From: Vibrio sp. FE10
GTDB lineage: Bacteria > Pseudomonadota > Gammaproteobacteria > Enterobacterales > Vibrionaceae
Direction: 5' to 3'
Length of the DNA: 64,000 nt
NCBI RefSeq assembly: GCF_030297155.1
Contig: NZ_AP028068.1
Location: 1,364,001-1,428,000 of the forward strand
A model generated the notes under the pieces. That model worked only from the letters and a program-made list of their open reading frames with translations, was not told where the DNA came from and ran no database searches. Shown piece after piece: positions 47,454 through 56,680 of this stretch. The stretch's first letter is position 1, and each line of letters begins with the position of its first letter. The position numbers were made by a program, and so were the translations under genes.

Positions 47454-50063
47454 ATGAGTTCTTTTAGGATTTCGAGCAGAGGCGTTAGCTTAAGCCTTAT
47501 TATCGCAATCTCTTTTTCGCTTGTTGGATGTAACTCTGAGAACGATAGTGGAAACACCAGTCAAAATAACAATCCAGATAAAAACGTTTATGGAACGCTT
47601 TCGCCCCAAGATGCAACATTTTCGACTGGATTTGTAGATTCTTACGAAATTGACTTATCTTCTAAAGTTTTCTCATCTTCAGGAGGAGGCTTTGTTCTTA
47701 CTCATGTTGATGTACTATCTGATGAAAGAAAGTGTGAAATCGAATCTTTTACAAATACTGGTTTCTTTATTCGTGGAACTGACGTAAAAGCATGTAACTA
47801 TCGATACTATGTTTCTCCGTTAGCTTCTGACTCGAAGATTCAGAGTGCGTCTTCGACTGAGGCAGGTTTAGTTACTGATACTTCAAGTATGGCTATTGCA
47901 AGAGTGGCTGTTAGTTCTGATCTGGCAATGACAGAACTGGTACCCATTAGCGCTACTAGTTTAGTCAATGAAGAAATTCATATTTCTTTAGATACAGAAC
48001 TTGAAAAAGTGGGTATTAACTTAACTGAAGAGTTTGTTTTGACTGAGGCTACTTCAGCATATAATTACCTGAGCACTGTTCAAATCGATAGTTTTGATAA
48101 TCAGTCCATTGACTATACACCAGCTTCAGACTTTACAGGTATTGACCGTGTACTTTATACACTGGAAGACTCTTCGAACGGAATCGTTTTGATGGGAATA
48201 TTGGATGTTGCTGTTGGTTATGAAGCAAATCAAGGTTTTACTATTGATGATGGTATCATTTATGCGGAAGCAATCAATATAGGTACCCCAACTGATATCG
48301 ATATTAGTGATTTTGTTTCATCTGATGATGAGGATGATTATCAATTAGTGTATGTCAATACTTTTAACGCAGATGTTGCGTCGAAAGACCCGTTGGATAT
48401 TAGTAATAAAGTTATCACTTTTACGGCGTATTCCGCAGGATATCACTATATTAGTTTTGCCGTTAGTGACCACAATGGTGCTTATGATATGGGATTGATT
48501 AAAGTTAATGTAGTGGATCCAAACCAATCAGCACGTTGGGAAGGGGTAAGTCACCTACTTGATTTTTACACAGCTCCTCCAACAGCTTTAGACTCTGCAG
48601 CGGCGGGTTCTCTATATACAATAGCTCTATCTGACACGGAGTTTTCTCCAACGATCATTATGGCGGGTTATAACTGGCAAACCGCGCAAGCTCATTGTTC
48701 CAAAATCGGAGCAAGTGTCCCTACAGTCGTTCAATTGCTAGAAATGACTAATGATATTAAGTTGCAAGTTTTACATAACTGGCCGACTCAAACACCATAC
48801 GTTGCTGTAGATGAATTTTCAGGTGAGCCTGCATGGGTGGACTTAAGAGATGATGTTGTTAGTACAGGGGCCTTGAGTGCGGGTGATGGATACTATCTAA
48901 GTTGTGTAAAGCAAGGTCTAATGCAAGTCTTGCCTTCATCAAGTGACGTAGTCGTAGCGGATGGTGTAGAGGTTGGCAAAGTTTTCATTGAGTTAAAACT
49001 AGATGGTGAACCACGGCCAAATACGGCGGTGACTGTTTCTGTTTCAAGCCCGTTTGTATCATTGGACAATGATACAGTAGTCTCGGATGACAGCGGTTTA
49101 GTTGAATTTAGTCTAACTAGCTTAAAAGCAGAGACTGTCACAATGACATTTGACCTTGAAGGGTTTCAAGAACAGTTTGATATCAAGTTCATTGGTGACG
49201 AAAAAACGGCAGTTGTAACATCTGAGACGACATATAACTCTGCTCAATATCAGGCTGATAAAGGTAACGAAGTTACGGCAATATTAAAGGATCAAAACAA
49301 TAATCCAATTGAAGGTTATTCTGTCCAATTTTCAGTCACGAGTGCTATACACCCAGAGAGCGGTCAATTAGTGTCGCCAATTATAGTTAAGAAGCAGGAA
49401 AGCACGGATGCTAATGGCGTTCAAGAGTTAAATGTCGAATGGGATCCTCAATATGTTGTACCTAGAGAAAATATGTCATTCGACGTGACATCTTTTTATA
49501 CTACTTCAACAACAAACTATTCAGAGTCTAAAAGCACGGTAACTTTTACTTCGTTCATGTGTGGAAGCGTCGATAATACAGAGCAGCTAAACGCCGCTGG
49601 AGCATGTATTAAAGTTGCATCAGATTTCAATGACGAAGGTCGTCTATTCTCCTCGAATCCGAGCATTCCTTTCATGGAACGTGTTGGTAAAGTAGATGGA
49701 ATTGATTATACATATAGCTATATTCACCATGAAGATGATGGGCCTAAAGGTGGGGAGTTTGCTCGCTTTAACTACGCTCAAGCTATGGAATGGTGTTACT
49801 TTCTTAATAGTATTGAGTTGAATGGAAGATCTAATTGGAATATGCCTTCGTTTGTGGTTTTGAGAGATTTATATTCAGGACGAGGCAACATGGTGGAAAA
49901 TTTTGGTTGGCCTGAAAACAATAATTGGACTTTGTGGAAACGACCTCTTAGTAATCAATCGGGTTATGACTCATTTGATCTCCAGTATGGTGAACGCCAT
50001 ACATCTCTCAACCCGGAAAGCTTCATCACCACATCGTGTGTTTCAGAGGCTTCTTCAAAGTAG
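47454..50063 (+). CDS. Large surface lipoprotein A (BIG_1-type, adhesin-like)
   Basis: 869 residues. The lipoprotein signal ends SLVGC (about residue 26), then an Asn/Ser-rich linker. N-terminal beta domains include cadherin-like TPASDFTGIDRVLYTLEDS. A cysteine-containing module (about 395-490, NWQTAQAHCSKIGASVPTV...YLSCVKQ) resembles a lectin-like or Lcl-type fold. BIG_1-like domains (about 500-690) follow, with VVVADGVEVGKVFIELKL and GNEVTAILKDQNNNPIEGY. A second cysteine-containing lectin-like module ends the protein (about 700-869, FARFNYAQAMEWC). It is paralogous to B (58687) and C (63505). The C-terminal module differs much more from B than the N-terminal part does. Role in adhesion is inferred. 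Confidence 0.88.
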   Translation: MSSFRISSRGVSLSLIIAISFSLVGCNSENDSGNTSQNNNPDKNVYGTLSPQDATFSTGFVDSYEIDLSSKVFSSSGGGFVLTHVDVLSDERKCEIESFTNTGFFIRGTDVKACNYRYYVSPLASDSKIQSASSTEAGLVTDTSSMAIARVAVSSDLAMTELVPISATSLVNEEIHISLDTELEKVGINLTEEFVLTEATSAYNYLSTVQIDSFDNQSIDYTPASDFTGIDRVLYTLEDSSNGIVLMGILDVAVGYEANQGFTIDDGIIYAEAINIGTPTDIDISDFVSSDDEDDYQLVYVNTFNADVASKDPLDISNKVITFTAYSAGYHYISFAVSDHNGAYDMGLIKVNVVDPNQSARWEGVSHLLDFYTAPPTALDSAAAGSLYTIALSDTEFSPTIIMAGYNWQTAQAHCSKIGASVPTVVQLLEMTNDIKLQVLHNWPTQTPYVAVDEFSGEPAWVDLRDDVVSTGALSAGDGYYLSCVKQGLMQVLPSSSDVVVADGVEVGKVFIELKLDGEPRPNTAVTVSVSSPFVSLDNDTVVSDDSGLVEFSLTSLKAETVTMTFDLEGFQEQFDIKFIGDEKTAVVTSETTYNSAQYQADKGNEVTAILKDQNNNPIEGYSVQFSVTSAIHPESGQLVSPIIVKKQESTDANGVQELNVEWDPQYVVPRENMSFDVTSFYTTSTTNYSESKSTVTFTSFMCGSVDNTEQLNAAGACIKVASDFNDEGRLFSSNPSIPFMERVGKVDGIDYTYSYIHHEDDGPKGGEFARFNYAQAMEWCYFLNSIELNGRSNWNMPSFVVLRDLYSGRGNMVENFGWPENNNWTLWKRPLSNQSGYDSFDLQYGERHTSLNPESFITTSCVSEASSK

Positions 50064-50088
50064 TAGAGATAGTTCAAATTTCTAATTC

Positions 50089-50106
50089 GCGGTCCTTTAG
50101 GGCCGC
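50089..50106 (+). terminator. Short GC-rich hairpin after lipoprotein A
   Basis: GCGGTCC pairs with GGGCCGC around the loop TTTA. There is no clear T run, so it may be a weak or factor-assisted terminator. Confidence 0.45.
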
Positions 50107-50259
50107 ATATCAGCTCTTGTCTCAAGTGGTTGGTATTGCGATTATATTTCACTTATTACAAATAAGATTACTAGTTTTGGAGACCTTGTATGTCAAATAG
50201 AACAACTAAATTAAGAGTCTACAATCTGATAAGCAACATTCACTCCCTCTCGTAGCCTT

Positions 50260-50731
50260 ATGCCTAAAACTCGCACAAAACAACTAACTGGAAGCAATGC
50301 AATCAGTCACTTATTAACCGTGGTTCTCTGGCCTTTTGGATTGATGAAGAAGCGATAAGTGACTGGGCGTAAAGCAAGCAGAATAAGCGCGGTAGGCCAC
50401 GTTGATTCAGTGATTAGCTATCACGACAGCACTCATGGTGAAACGCGTGTTTTCTACTCTACTGAGAGTGATGTAAGGATTTATCAACTCGATATTTGGG
50501 CTAGCCCATGTTCCGTTAAGTTGTCCACATTACACCTGTATAGTCGTAGAACTAAGCAAGTTGAGGTCTCATTTAAGACAAAACGAGAGGAGCGAAACAG
50601 CAATGCATCGAGTTAAACAGTTGCATGGTGGCCGTTTAAGTTTAAGAAATTACAATGCACAAGTGGCTGAAACTTACGCGTTGAACAAGCTGACTGGGCT
50701 AGGTATGCCTCAAATTTGTCGTATTGAATAA
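50260..50731 (+). pseudogene. IS5-family transposase remnant with deleted catalytic core
   Basis: Reading across three frames recovers fragments of a Vibrio IS5-family transposase in order: MPKTRTKQ, then NWKQCNQSLINRGSLAFWID, then TALMVKRVFSTLLR, then LSCPHYTCI, then RRTKQVEVSFKTK, and the true C-terminus MHRVKQLHGG to MPQICRIE with its stop at 50729. The central DDE domain is missing between SFKTK and MHRVK, and several frameshifts occur. The right end, ACAAAGCC at 50784, matches an IS terminus; the left terminus was not found. Confidence 0.8.
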
Positions 50732-50749
50732 AAAGCATGCGAAACGGGC

Positions 50750-50790
50750 GGCTTTGTCTCTAAATGGAATTACGCAACAAAGCCGACTTT
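50750..50790. terminator. IS5-end hairpin acting as possible terminator
   Basis: GGCTTTGT (50750-50757) and ACAAAGCC (50777-50784) form an 8-bp stem followed by GACTTTTT. It derives from the right end of the IS5 remnant and lies six bases after the last base of the XRE-type gene's frame on the opposite strand. Confidence 0.5.
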
Positions 50791-50795
50791 TTGTC

Positions 50796-51716
50796 CTAAT
50801 CTTTGTCTAGCAAATCTTGCAAGTATTCATCAGTAAAAGGGACGAGGTCTGCAATTACTTTGGAAGCGAGAATATCGTGAGCATTTAATTTAAGTTGTAC
50901 ATAGCTATAGTGCTTACCAAAAAGCTTCACGCCTCCAAACGGAACAAGGTTTCCTTTGGAAACAACATCGAATTCTACATTGGAGCTATAAAGGTCGAAA
51001 AAAAACTGATTATGACAGTTAACATACAGGTATTTGATAGCGGTATTTTTACGTAAAATATTAATTACATTAAGTATTATGACCATTCGAGGCGTGGAGA
51101 GAAAACTGTAACCTGATATAAGATACATATTAATTGGTTCTTCTTCAGGAATGTTTTGTGCGATCAGTGTGCACTCCGACAAGTTATTAGGATTAAGTTG
51201 AGACTCTTCAGTCTTGGAAGGGACAAACCCATAAAGTAAGTGACCAATCAAATTATCGGTTTGATCAATAAATGTGTTGATCAGCAAGTTCCTCTTCTTA
51301 AGCATATCGATATCGATATCAATACCTAAATAGTCAAAATGAAACACTTGCAAAAGTTCGCAAAGTTCGTTTTCGTCATCCAAGGAAGAGTAATGTCGCA
51401 TGCTAAAACTTGTGGATTTAGATGAATAAGGGTTAAGTGTACGATCACTTGCGTGGCTAAGAATCTTCTTCTTCTTCACTGATATATTTTTTATTGGATC
51501 AATTAGCTGAGCTACATCTGTACCAAAACACCTTGCAACGAGGAGCTGTTTTGTAAGCTTTGGTACTGTTACTCCTCGCTCCCAACGACTAAGCGTAGTC
51601 AGATCTAATTTTGTAAAGATTGTGTTTGATTTTACTAAGAACTCTAGTACCTCTTGTTGAGTTAAGTTTTGTTCCTTTCTCATATTTTGTAAATAGCGTG
51701 CGAACGATATAGCCAT
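50796..51716 (-). CDS. XRE-type HTH regulator with a C-terminal GNAT-like domain
   Basis: 306 residues. The N-terminal Cro/C1-type HTH (about 5-62) reads YLQNMRKEQNLTQQEVLEFL then TLSRWERGVTVPKL. A basic linker follows, and the C-terminal 180 residues have an alternating pattern compatible with a GNAT acyltransferase fold, with no confident acetyl-CoA loop. It is divergent from the pilin gene at 52108 with 391 bases between. Such placement is typical of a local regulator, so control of the chaperone-usher operon is a reasonable inference. Confidence 0.8.
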   Translation of the reverse strand: MAISFARYLQNMRKEQNLTQQEVLEFLVKSNTIFTKLDLTTLSRWERGVTVPKLTKQLLVARCFGTDVAQLIDPIKNISVKKKKILSHASDRTLNPYSSKSTSFSMRHYSSLDDENELCELLQVFHFDYLGIDIDIDMLKKRNLLINTFIDQTDNLIGHLLYGFVPSKTEESQLNPNNLSECTLIAQNIPEEEPINMYLISGYSFLSTPRMVIILNVINILRKNTAIKYLYVNCHNQFFFDLYSSNVEFDVVSKGNLVPFGGVKLFGKHYSYVQLKLNAHDILASKVIADLVPFTDEYLQDLLDKD

Positions 51717-52107
51717 TACTTTCTCCAGTACTTTTAAGTTAGTATTTGTTTTTAATAGGAAAAATAAATATATTACAAGTGGTATTTAATGTCTCTCGTA
51801 ATTCATGAAAGTCCATAGATTATTTTGTAGCTTAGCTAACTCAGACTAAACAGTTTTATTTTAGCATATAGTTTCATATTAGAGTAACGTAACTAGTACC
51901 ATATTTTTAGCCGATTTATCATGAATTATTCAGGGTTCATTCTCATTGTAAGCATAGTGATAAATGCAAATTTTAAAATGCTCAATATTAATCTTTCTTG
52001 GTTACGCATAATGCATCTCATCGCATCGCTGCAAGGAAATTTCAGTGTTACTGCGAATATAAATATATAAAAATATTTTAATAGTAATTATCTTAAAGGA
52101 ATTAATA
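51717..52107. promoter_or_regulatory. Divergent regulatory region of the XRE gene and the pilus operon
   Basis: 391 bases, strongly AT-rich. It carries the promoter(s) for the XRE gene and for the pilin. The pilin start has AAAGGA seven bases before it. I see no unambiguous promoter consensus or long inverted repeat. Confidence 0.55.
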
Positions 52108-52620
52108 ATGAACAATTTTAAAAAATGTGCTTTGACGGCTGCTCTACTAATGGGAATGGGTGTAAGCGCTGGTGCGATGGCAGCAAATGCAACGGTTGTT
52201 TGGAGTGGTATTGTTCCAACATCTAATGCATCTGATACGTTAGTTATTACGGGTTTTGCTGGCGATATGTCTGCTTTGACTGGCACAATTAGTGCTGATA
52301 GTGATGGTGTTTTTACATCAGATTCTATTGTTCTTGAAGCTCACGTCAATGATAGTGATGATGCAGATGCACCAACAGTTGGTGTACTTACGTTAGCTAA
52401 CTGGACTCTTACAGATGCGACCGTTAGTTATGACGGTATTGCTAACCCAGCTCAAGTGGTTACTGTTGAAATTAACGGTGCTCCAGCAACGGTTGGCGAA
52501 GACATTGCAAGTGTAGACACAATCTCTACAAAAGTTAGCCAAACAGCTGTACTTCCAGCTTCTGAGGTTGGTGGTGCTAGCGTTCAGGCATCTCTATCTG
52601 TGTTGGCTTCAATTATCTAA
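52108..52620 (+). CDS. Probable major pilin of a chaperone-usher system
   Basis: 170 residues. The signal peptide ends at about residue 25 (AGAMA/ANATVVW). The mature protein has no cysteine, is rich in Ala, Val, Thr and Ser, and is all-beta in pattern, ending in an alternating hydrophobic strand VQASLSVLASI, as expected for a chaperone-usher subunit. Lack of a disulfide fits the CS1/CFA-like alpha class. It is the first gene of the operon, with a strong ribosome site and a terminator directly after it, which fits a major subunit. Sequence similarity to named pilins is not obvious by eye. Confidence 0.75.
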   Translation: MNNFKKCALTAALLMGMGVSAGAMAANATVVWSGIVPTSNASDTLVITGFAGDMSALTGTISADSDGVFTSDSIVLEAHVNDSDDADAPTVGVLTLANWTLTDATVSYDGIANPAQVVTVEINGAPATVGEDIASVDTISTKVSQTAVLPASEVGGASVQASLSVLASII

Positions 52621-52636
52621 TTATAAAATAGAGTTT

Positions 52637-52671
52637 AAAGGCTCGTTAGCAATAGCGAGCCTTTGTTTTTT
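52637..52671 (+). terminator. Terminator between the major pilin and the assembly genes
   Basis: AAAGGCTCG pairs with CGAGCCTTT around 10 bases, followed by GTTTTTT. It would stop most transcripts after the pilin and allow limited read-through to the usher and chaperone, a common way to set subunit excess. Confidence 0.87.
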
Positions 52672-52686
52672 CCGTTGGTGCCAAAA

Positions 52687-53202
52687 ATGAAAATGAAAAT
52701 TATATGTCTATTAGTTATTAGTTTTAATGTAAATGCGGCCTTTAAAGTTCTAAATATAACTACGAGTATAGATATTAGCAATATCTATACCAACGCAATC
52801 AAGTCAGTTGAATTTGTCCCGTCTACTCTAGACCTAATACCAACAGATGACAAAACCAAATTTTCTGACACTAACACGATGTTAATTGTTGAAACGGATA
52901 TACCTAAAGAAATTGTGGGCATACCTTATCTGATAAGTTTAGTTAAGAATGATGCTAGCTGCATTGATTATTCGGGAAATGTTAGTCAGCAAGACGAGTT
53001 TGTTAGTCTGACTATAGATGATAAAATTATTGTTGAAGGTGGTTCTCTATCATTTTTTGATTTCAATAATAATGATGGAATAAATAAACGCAGCGAACAT
53101 AGTATAGATCTGACCTTTAAACCTTTTGACCAAATAATTTCATTAAATAAGCCAGACAGGTGTAATGGTGAAATTGAACTTAACATAGAGGTAGATATAT
53201 AA
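52687..53202 (+). CDS. Second subunit-like exported protein of the pilus operon
   Basis: About 171 residues from ATG 52687 (ATG 52693 is equally possible). The signal peptide is MKMKIICLLVISFNVNA. The mature part is all-beta, with two cysteines (NDASCIDY and PDRCNGE) that could pair, and ends IELNIEVDI, like a donor-strand-compatible terminus. It lies between the pilin terminator and the usher; its last base is the first base of the usher ATG. A minor pilin or anchor subunit is the likely role, by position and fold pattern. No family was recognised. Confidence 0.68.
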   Translation: MKMKIICLLVISFNVNAAFKVLNITTSIDISNIYTNAIKSVEFVPSTLDLIPTDDKTKFSDTNTMLIVETDIPKEIVGIPYLISLVKNDASCIDYSGNVSQQDEFVSLTIDDKIIVEGGSLSFFDFNNNDGINKRSEHSIDLTFKPFDQIISLNKPDRCNGEIELNIEVDI

Positions 53203-55955
53203 TGTTTTATTCAAAAAATATTACCTTTTTCATCGTGTTTACATTCCAAATTTACTCTAGCTTTTCATTTTCATCTAATATACCACCAGGGTTTGAAGAA
53301 TTATTTGAAATAAAGGAATCTATGGTAAGAGTAAGAAATCTTGATGGTACATTGACGACTCCAATTCCATTTTTAACTTCTTTTAATATCCTAAAGTTAG
53401 ACTCAAAAAATAAAGATGCAATTGAACGTGTGTCTAATTATTTAGAAATGAATTCAATCGACGTAGATTATAGACAAGAGATCATAGAAGAGTTGTTGCG
53501 GGGAATCGAAGATGGTTCTCAATGTCTTGGTAAGCTAGATGAGTGTGAGATTTATCCTGAGAAATTCGAAATAGTTCATAATTATAATGATCAAGAAATG
53601 TATCTATTTGTTTCACCAAAGGTTTTGTCATTTGTAGATAACATAGCAGATCAAAAGTATCACTCCTCAATAAGCCAATATAATGGCTTGATAAATTCGT
53701 TTGATCTATACGTTAGTGACTATAGTGATCAAAACTCAAATATATCATTGAATGACCAAACTATATTAGGCCTACCTTATGGCTACATTAAAAGTGATTT
53801 TAATATCAATAATAGTGAATCTGGTTCAGATTTATATGAAGCCGCATATCACTTAGATATAGATGCGTTTACAGCAAAAATTGGACATTTCGAATTTGAT
53901 CCAAGAGTAAACTCAACAGATTATTTGAATAATACTACACGTCTAGGACAAAATTCAATTACAGTTGGCACATCAGAAAAGTTGTTAATGGGCGGTCAAA
54001 ACAGTGACAAAATTCTTAGCTTCTATGTCCCAACGAGTGGCACGGTTCAGCTCTATCGAGACGAAAGGTTAATATATCAAAATAATGTTTCTGAAGGGGA
54101 AAATTCGATATCTTACAACGCATTACCCTCTGGTCGCTATGAAGTTGTCCTTGAAGTCTCAAGTGGTGGGCAGGTCGTGAATACACAAAACTACCAAGTG
54201 TATAACACAAAAAATGACACACTAGCAACTGGTGATATTGATTTCGCTATAACGACAGGTTCCTTTTCTGGTAGTCATTATGATTATTCTGGTTCAGATA
54301 TTCTAGACGTAGAAGATGATTTCTATGGTAAAGGGTTGTTTAACTATCAATTGACACGTTCATTACAATTAGGGCTTGGTGGTTTAATTACTGAGCAAGG
54401 TACAATGTATAGTTTAGGTGGGGTTTACAGCTTGCTTGAATTTGGACTTAACAGTGAAGTGGTTTATAGCCAATTCGATGACGCGTCGCATATTAATGCA
54501 AATGTTGGTATATCAAGCTTAAGTCTATCTTATGAATCATTAGATAACGAAAATGGAGATTCTGTTGCTTCCTATTTGTATGGATATTCAGACTACTCTC
54601 GTTTTTCATTGAATTCGTCTTACGGCTTTGGACGTGGGAAAACAATATATGCAGTCTACTCTCTCTACAATGAGAAAATGTTAGACCCAAGCCTAGGTAA
54701 TAACGAACAACAACAGTTTGTCTCTGTTGGGTATAGTACACCAGCAATTTTAGATTCCCAAGTTAATCTAAACATAGATTACTCTGATATTAACGACGAT
54801 ACGTCATTTAATATTTTGTGGAGTATACCTTTATCAAGCACAATTGATGTCATTACAGGGGTAACCTCTAACAAATCAGGGGTTAGTCAGTTCAAAACGA
54901 CCATGCGAAAAAATAGATTAATTGCGTCAGATTCGTTTTCAACTTCATTGGAGGCGAGTAATACTTACGATCGCCAGCAAAGTTTAATGTATCAGGATGC
55001 TTTGTTATCAACGAGTGGATATACTTCATATGCAAGAATCAATGCATCTGCCCATAAATCTACAAATGGCATACAAGGTATTAATGCTGGCCTGTCTAGT
55101 ACACAAATCATAACTGAAGATGACTTTTATTTGACGAATAAATCTTCATCTGCATATGCGTTAGTTGATGTAAACGAAGTGAATAGTATCGATAGCAATA
55201 TTGAAGAAAAAGGTTACTTTACGTTAAAACAAGAAGGGAAGAATAATAGCCAGTTTATTGTCTATGACAATGAAACCATTGTTCCCCTTAACAGTTACAA
55301 ATCTTATGAAGCTACTTTTGATTCGGAAAGTGTAGACTTATATAACTCTGGTGAAAATAAAGTTAACGTATATTCGCATCCTGGTACTGTAGCTTCTATG
55401 ACACCAAAAGTCAGTAGAATTGTATCTTTTGTAAGCGCGTTCAGCGATATTACTGAAAGACCTCTTGTAGATATTGAATGTCGTGGTGAGGGTTGTATTG
55501 AAGTTAACGAAATGACAGATGGTGTTTATAGAGTCACTGTTCTTGAAGGGTTGGATTTTGAACTTTCCTCTAATGATAATCAATGCTTATTGCCTTACGA
55601 ACTGACGTCTACAGATCAAATGAACTTTGGTAATAACTACTGTTTGCCTATTGGATCTGATAATGAAATTCACCTTATAACAATGAATGAACAAAAAATA
55701 AAGGCGATGTTCTTGGGTACTTATGAAAATTCCAATACGTTAGACGATGCAGTGTATCAACTAGAACGACTTGGCTATAGAGTTATTAAGAAAGACATTG
55801 GCAATTTGAAAGCAGTATATATAACAGTACTCAAGTCTATTGAAATGGAGAAAATGGTTGAAAGAAATAAAAATGAAATATCAAAAATAAAGTCACTGGC
55901 TAGAACAACGAAAAAAATAAATTCAATCACCTATCCATTAGTGTTAGTTAAATAA
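53202..55955 (+). CDS. Outer-membrane usher, TcfC/CooC (CS1-like) type
   Basis: 917 residues. A signal peptide (about 1-25) precedes an N-terminal domain with PPGFEELFE and TPIPFLTSFN, plus a cysteine pair (SQCLGKLDEC) typical of TcfC-like ushers. A long beta-barrel region (about 170-650) is interrupted by a plug-like segment with SGTVQLYRDERLIYQ. The C-terminal Ig-like domains carry a cysteine cluster (DIECRGEGCIEV). It shows the CS1/alpha-type pattern rather than the FimD type. It should secrete and assemble the pilus subunits. AT content is high throughout. Confidence 0.88.
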   Translation: MFYSKNITFFIVFTFQIYSSFSFSSNIPPGFEELFEIKESMVRVRNLDGTLTTPIPFLTSFNILKLDSKNKDAIERVSNYLEMNSIDVDYRQEIIEELLRGIEDGSQCLGKLDECEIYPEKFEIVHNYNDQEMYLFVSPKVLSFVDNIADQKYHSSISQYNGLINSFDLYVSDYSDQNSNISLNDQTILGLPYGYIKSDFNINNSESGSDLYEAAYHLDIDAFTAKIGHFEFDPRVNSTDYLNNTTRLGQNSITVGTSEKLLMGGQNSDKILSFYVPTSGTVQLYRDERLIYQNNVSEGENSISYNALPSGRYEVVLEVSSGGQVVNTQNYQVYNTKNDTLATGDIDFAITTGSFSGSHYDYSGSDILDVEDDFYGKGLFNYQLTRSLQLGLGGLITEQGTMYSLGGVYSLLEFGLNSEVVYSQFDDASHINANVGISSLSLSYESLDNENGDSVASYLYGYSDYSRFSLNSSYGFGRGKTIYAVYSLYNEKMLDPSLGNNEQQQFVSVGYSTPAILDSQVNLNIDYSDINDDTSFNILWSIPLSSTIDVITGVTSNKSGVSQFKTTMRKNRLIASDSFSTSLEASNTYDRQQSLMYQDALLSTSGYTSYARINASAHKSTNGIQGINAGLSSTQIITEDDFYLTNKSSSAYALVDVNEVNSIDSNIEEKGYFTLKQEGKNNSQFIVYDNETIVPLNSYKSYEATFDSESVDLYNSGENKVNVYSHPGTVASMTPKVSRIVSFVSAFSDITERPLVDIECRGEGCIEVNEMTDGVYRVTVLEGLDFELSSNDNQCLLPYELTSTDQMNFGNNYCLPIGSDNEIHLITMNEQKIKAMFLGTYENSNTLDDAVYQLERLGYRVIKKDIGNLKAVYITVLKSIEMEKMVERNKNEISKIKSLARTTKKINSITYPLVLVK

Positions 55956-55964
55956 GGTATTCAT

Positions 55965-56678
55965 ATGAAACTCAAGAAATCAGTTGTAACATCTTTACTA
56001 TTTTCGTTGTTATCTACCCAATCTTATGCATTTAGAGTAGATAAGATGGTTCTCGTCTCTGATCAGAAAGGAAACGGTGTCATTACTCTGACTAATGATG
56101 AAGAGGACCCATTGTTTATACTCTCCGAAATTGAAGAGTTAAAGGTAGATGGCAATGATATAGTTAAGAAAAAGTATGATCGTAATAACCTTGATGAATG
56201 GAAAATATCGTTGACTAATCAAAAACTGATTTTGGCACCTGGAGAGGAAAAAGATATTGGTATTAGAAGCCTGTGTCATAATACAACATGTGACGACAGT
56301 CGAGATTTGATGTTTATGTTACCTTTTTCTCCTAGTAAGTATCGAACAGAAGAGCAGGAAACTAGTGGTGTTGAAATTAATTATGGTTTTGCTCCCATAT
56401 ACATCATACCAACGAGTAAGCCAGTATATTCGTACGAAATTTTAAATAAAGGGGCTACTATGATTGTAAATAATAAAAGCAACACATTATTGAATTTGTA
56501 CCTCGATTCTTGTGATAGCAAAAATTCAATACAATGTAAGCAAAAATTCACTGTAGTTGCTGGTAGAAATAAGACCTTCCCTTTGACTGAAGCAATGCAG
56601 AGTGACGAACTAAATATTACTGTAAATTCTCATGATAGAAGTTACTCAAAGTCGATTTCAGTGCTGAAGGGGAGATAA
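55965..56678 (+). CDS. Periplasmic pilus chaperone
   Basis: 237 residues with a signal peptide (about 1-22, QSYAF). The two-domain Ig-like arrangement starts with VDKMVLVSDQKGNGVITLTN, a PapD-like first strand with an acidic and basic edge, and contains LILAPGEEKDIGIRSL and YGFAPIYIIPTS, the usual end of domain 1. The C-terminal domain has a cysteine pair (DSCDSKNSIQC). It lies nine bases after the usher and two before the tip gene. It should cap subunits before donor-strand exchange. Confidence 0.85.
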   Translation: MKLKKSVVTSLLFSLLSTQSYAFRVDKMVLVSDQKGNGVITLTNDEEDPLFILSEIEELKVDGNDIVKKKYDRNNLDEWKISLTNQKLILAPGEEKDIGIRSLCHNTTCDDSRDLMFMLPFSPSKYRTEEQETSGVEINYGFAPIYIIPTSKPVYSYEILNKGATMIVNNKSNTLLNLYLDSCDSKNSIQCKQKFTVVAGRNKTFPLTEAMQSDELNITVNSHDRSYSKSISVLKGR

Positions 56679-56680
56679 CA

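Noticed and set aside
50359..50616. 85-codon ORF between lipoprotein A and the XRE gene
   Set aside because: It is one frame of the IS5 transposase remnant; the peptide pieces RRTKQVEVSFKTK belong to that pseudogene.
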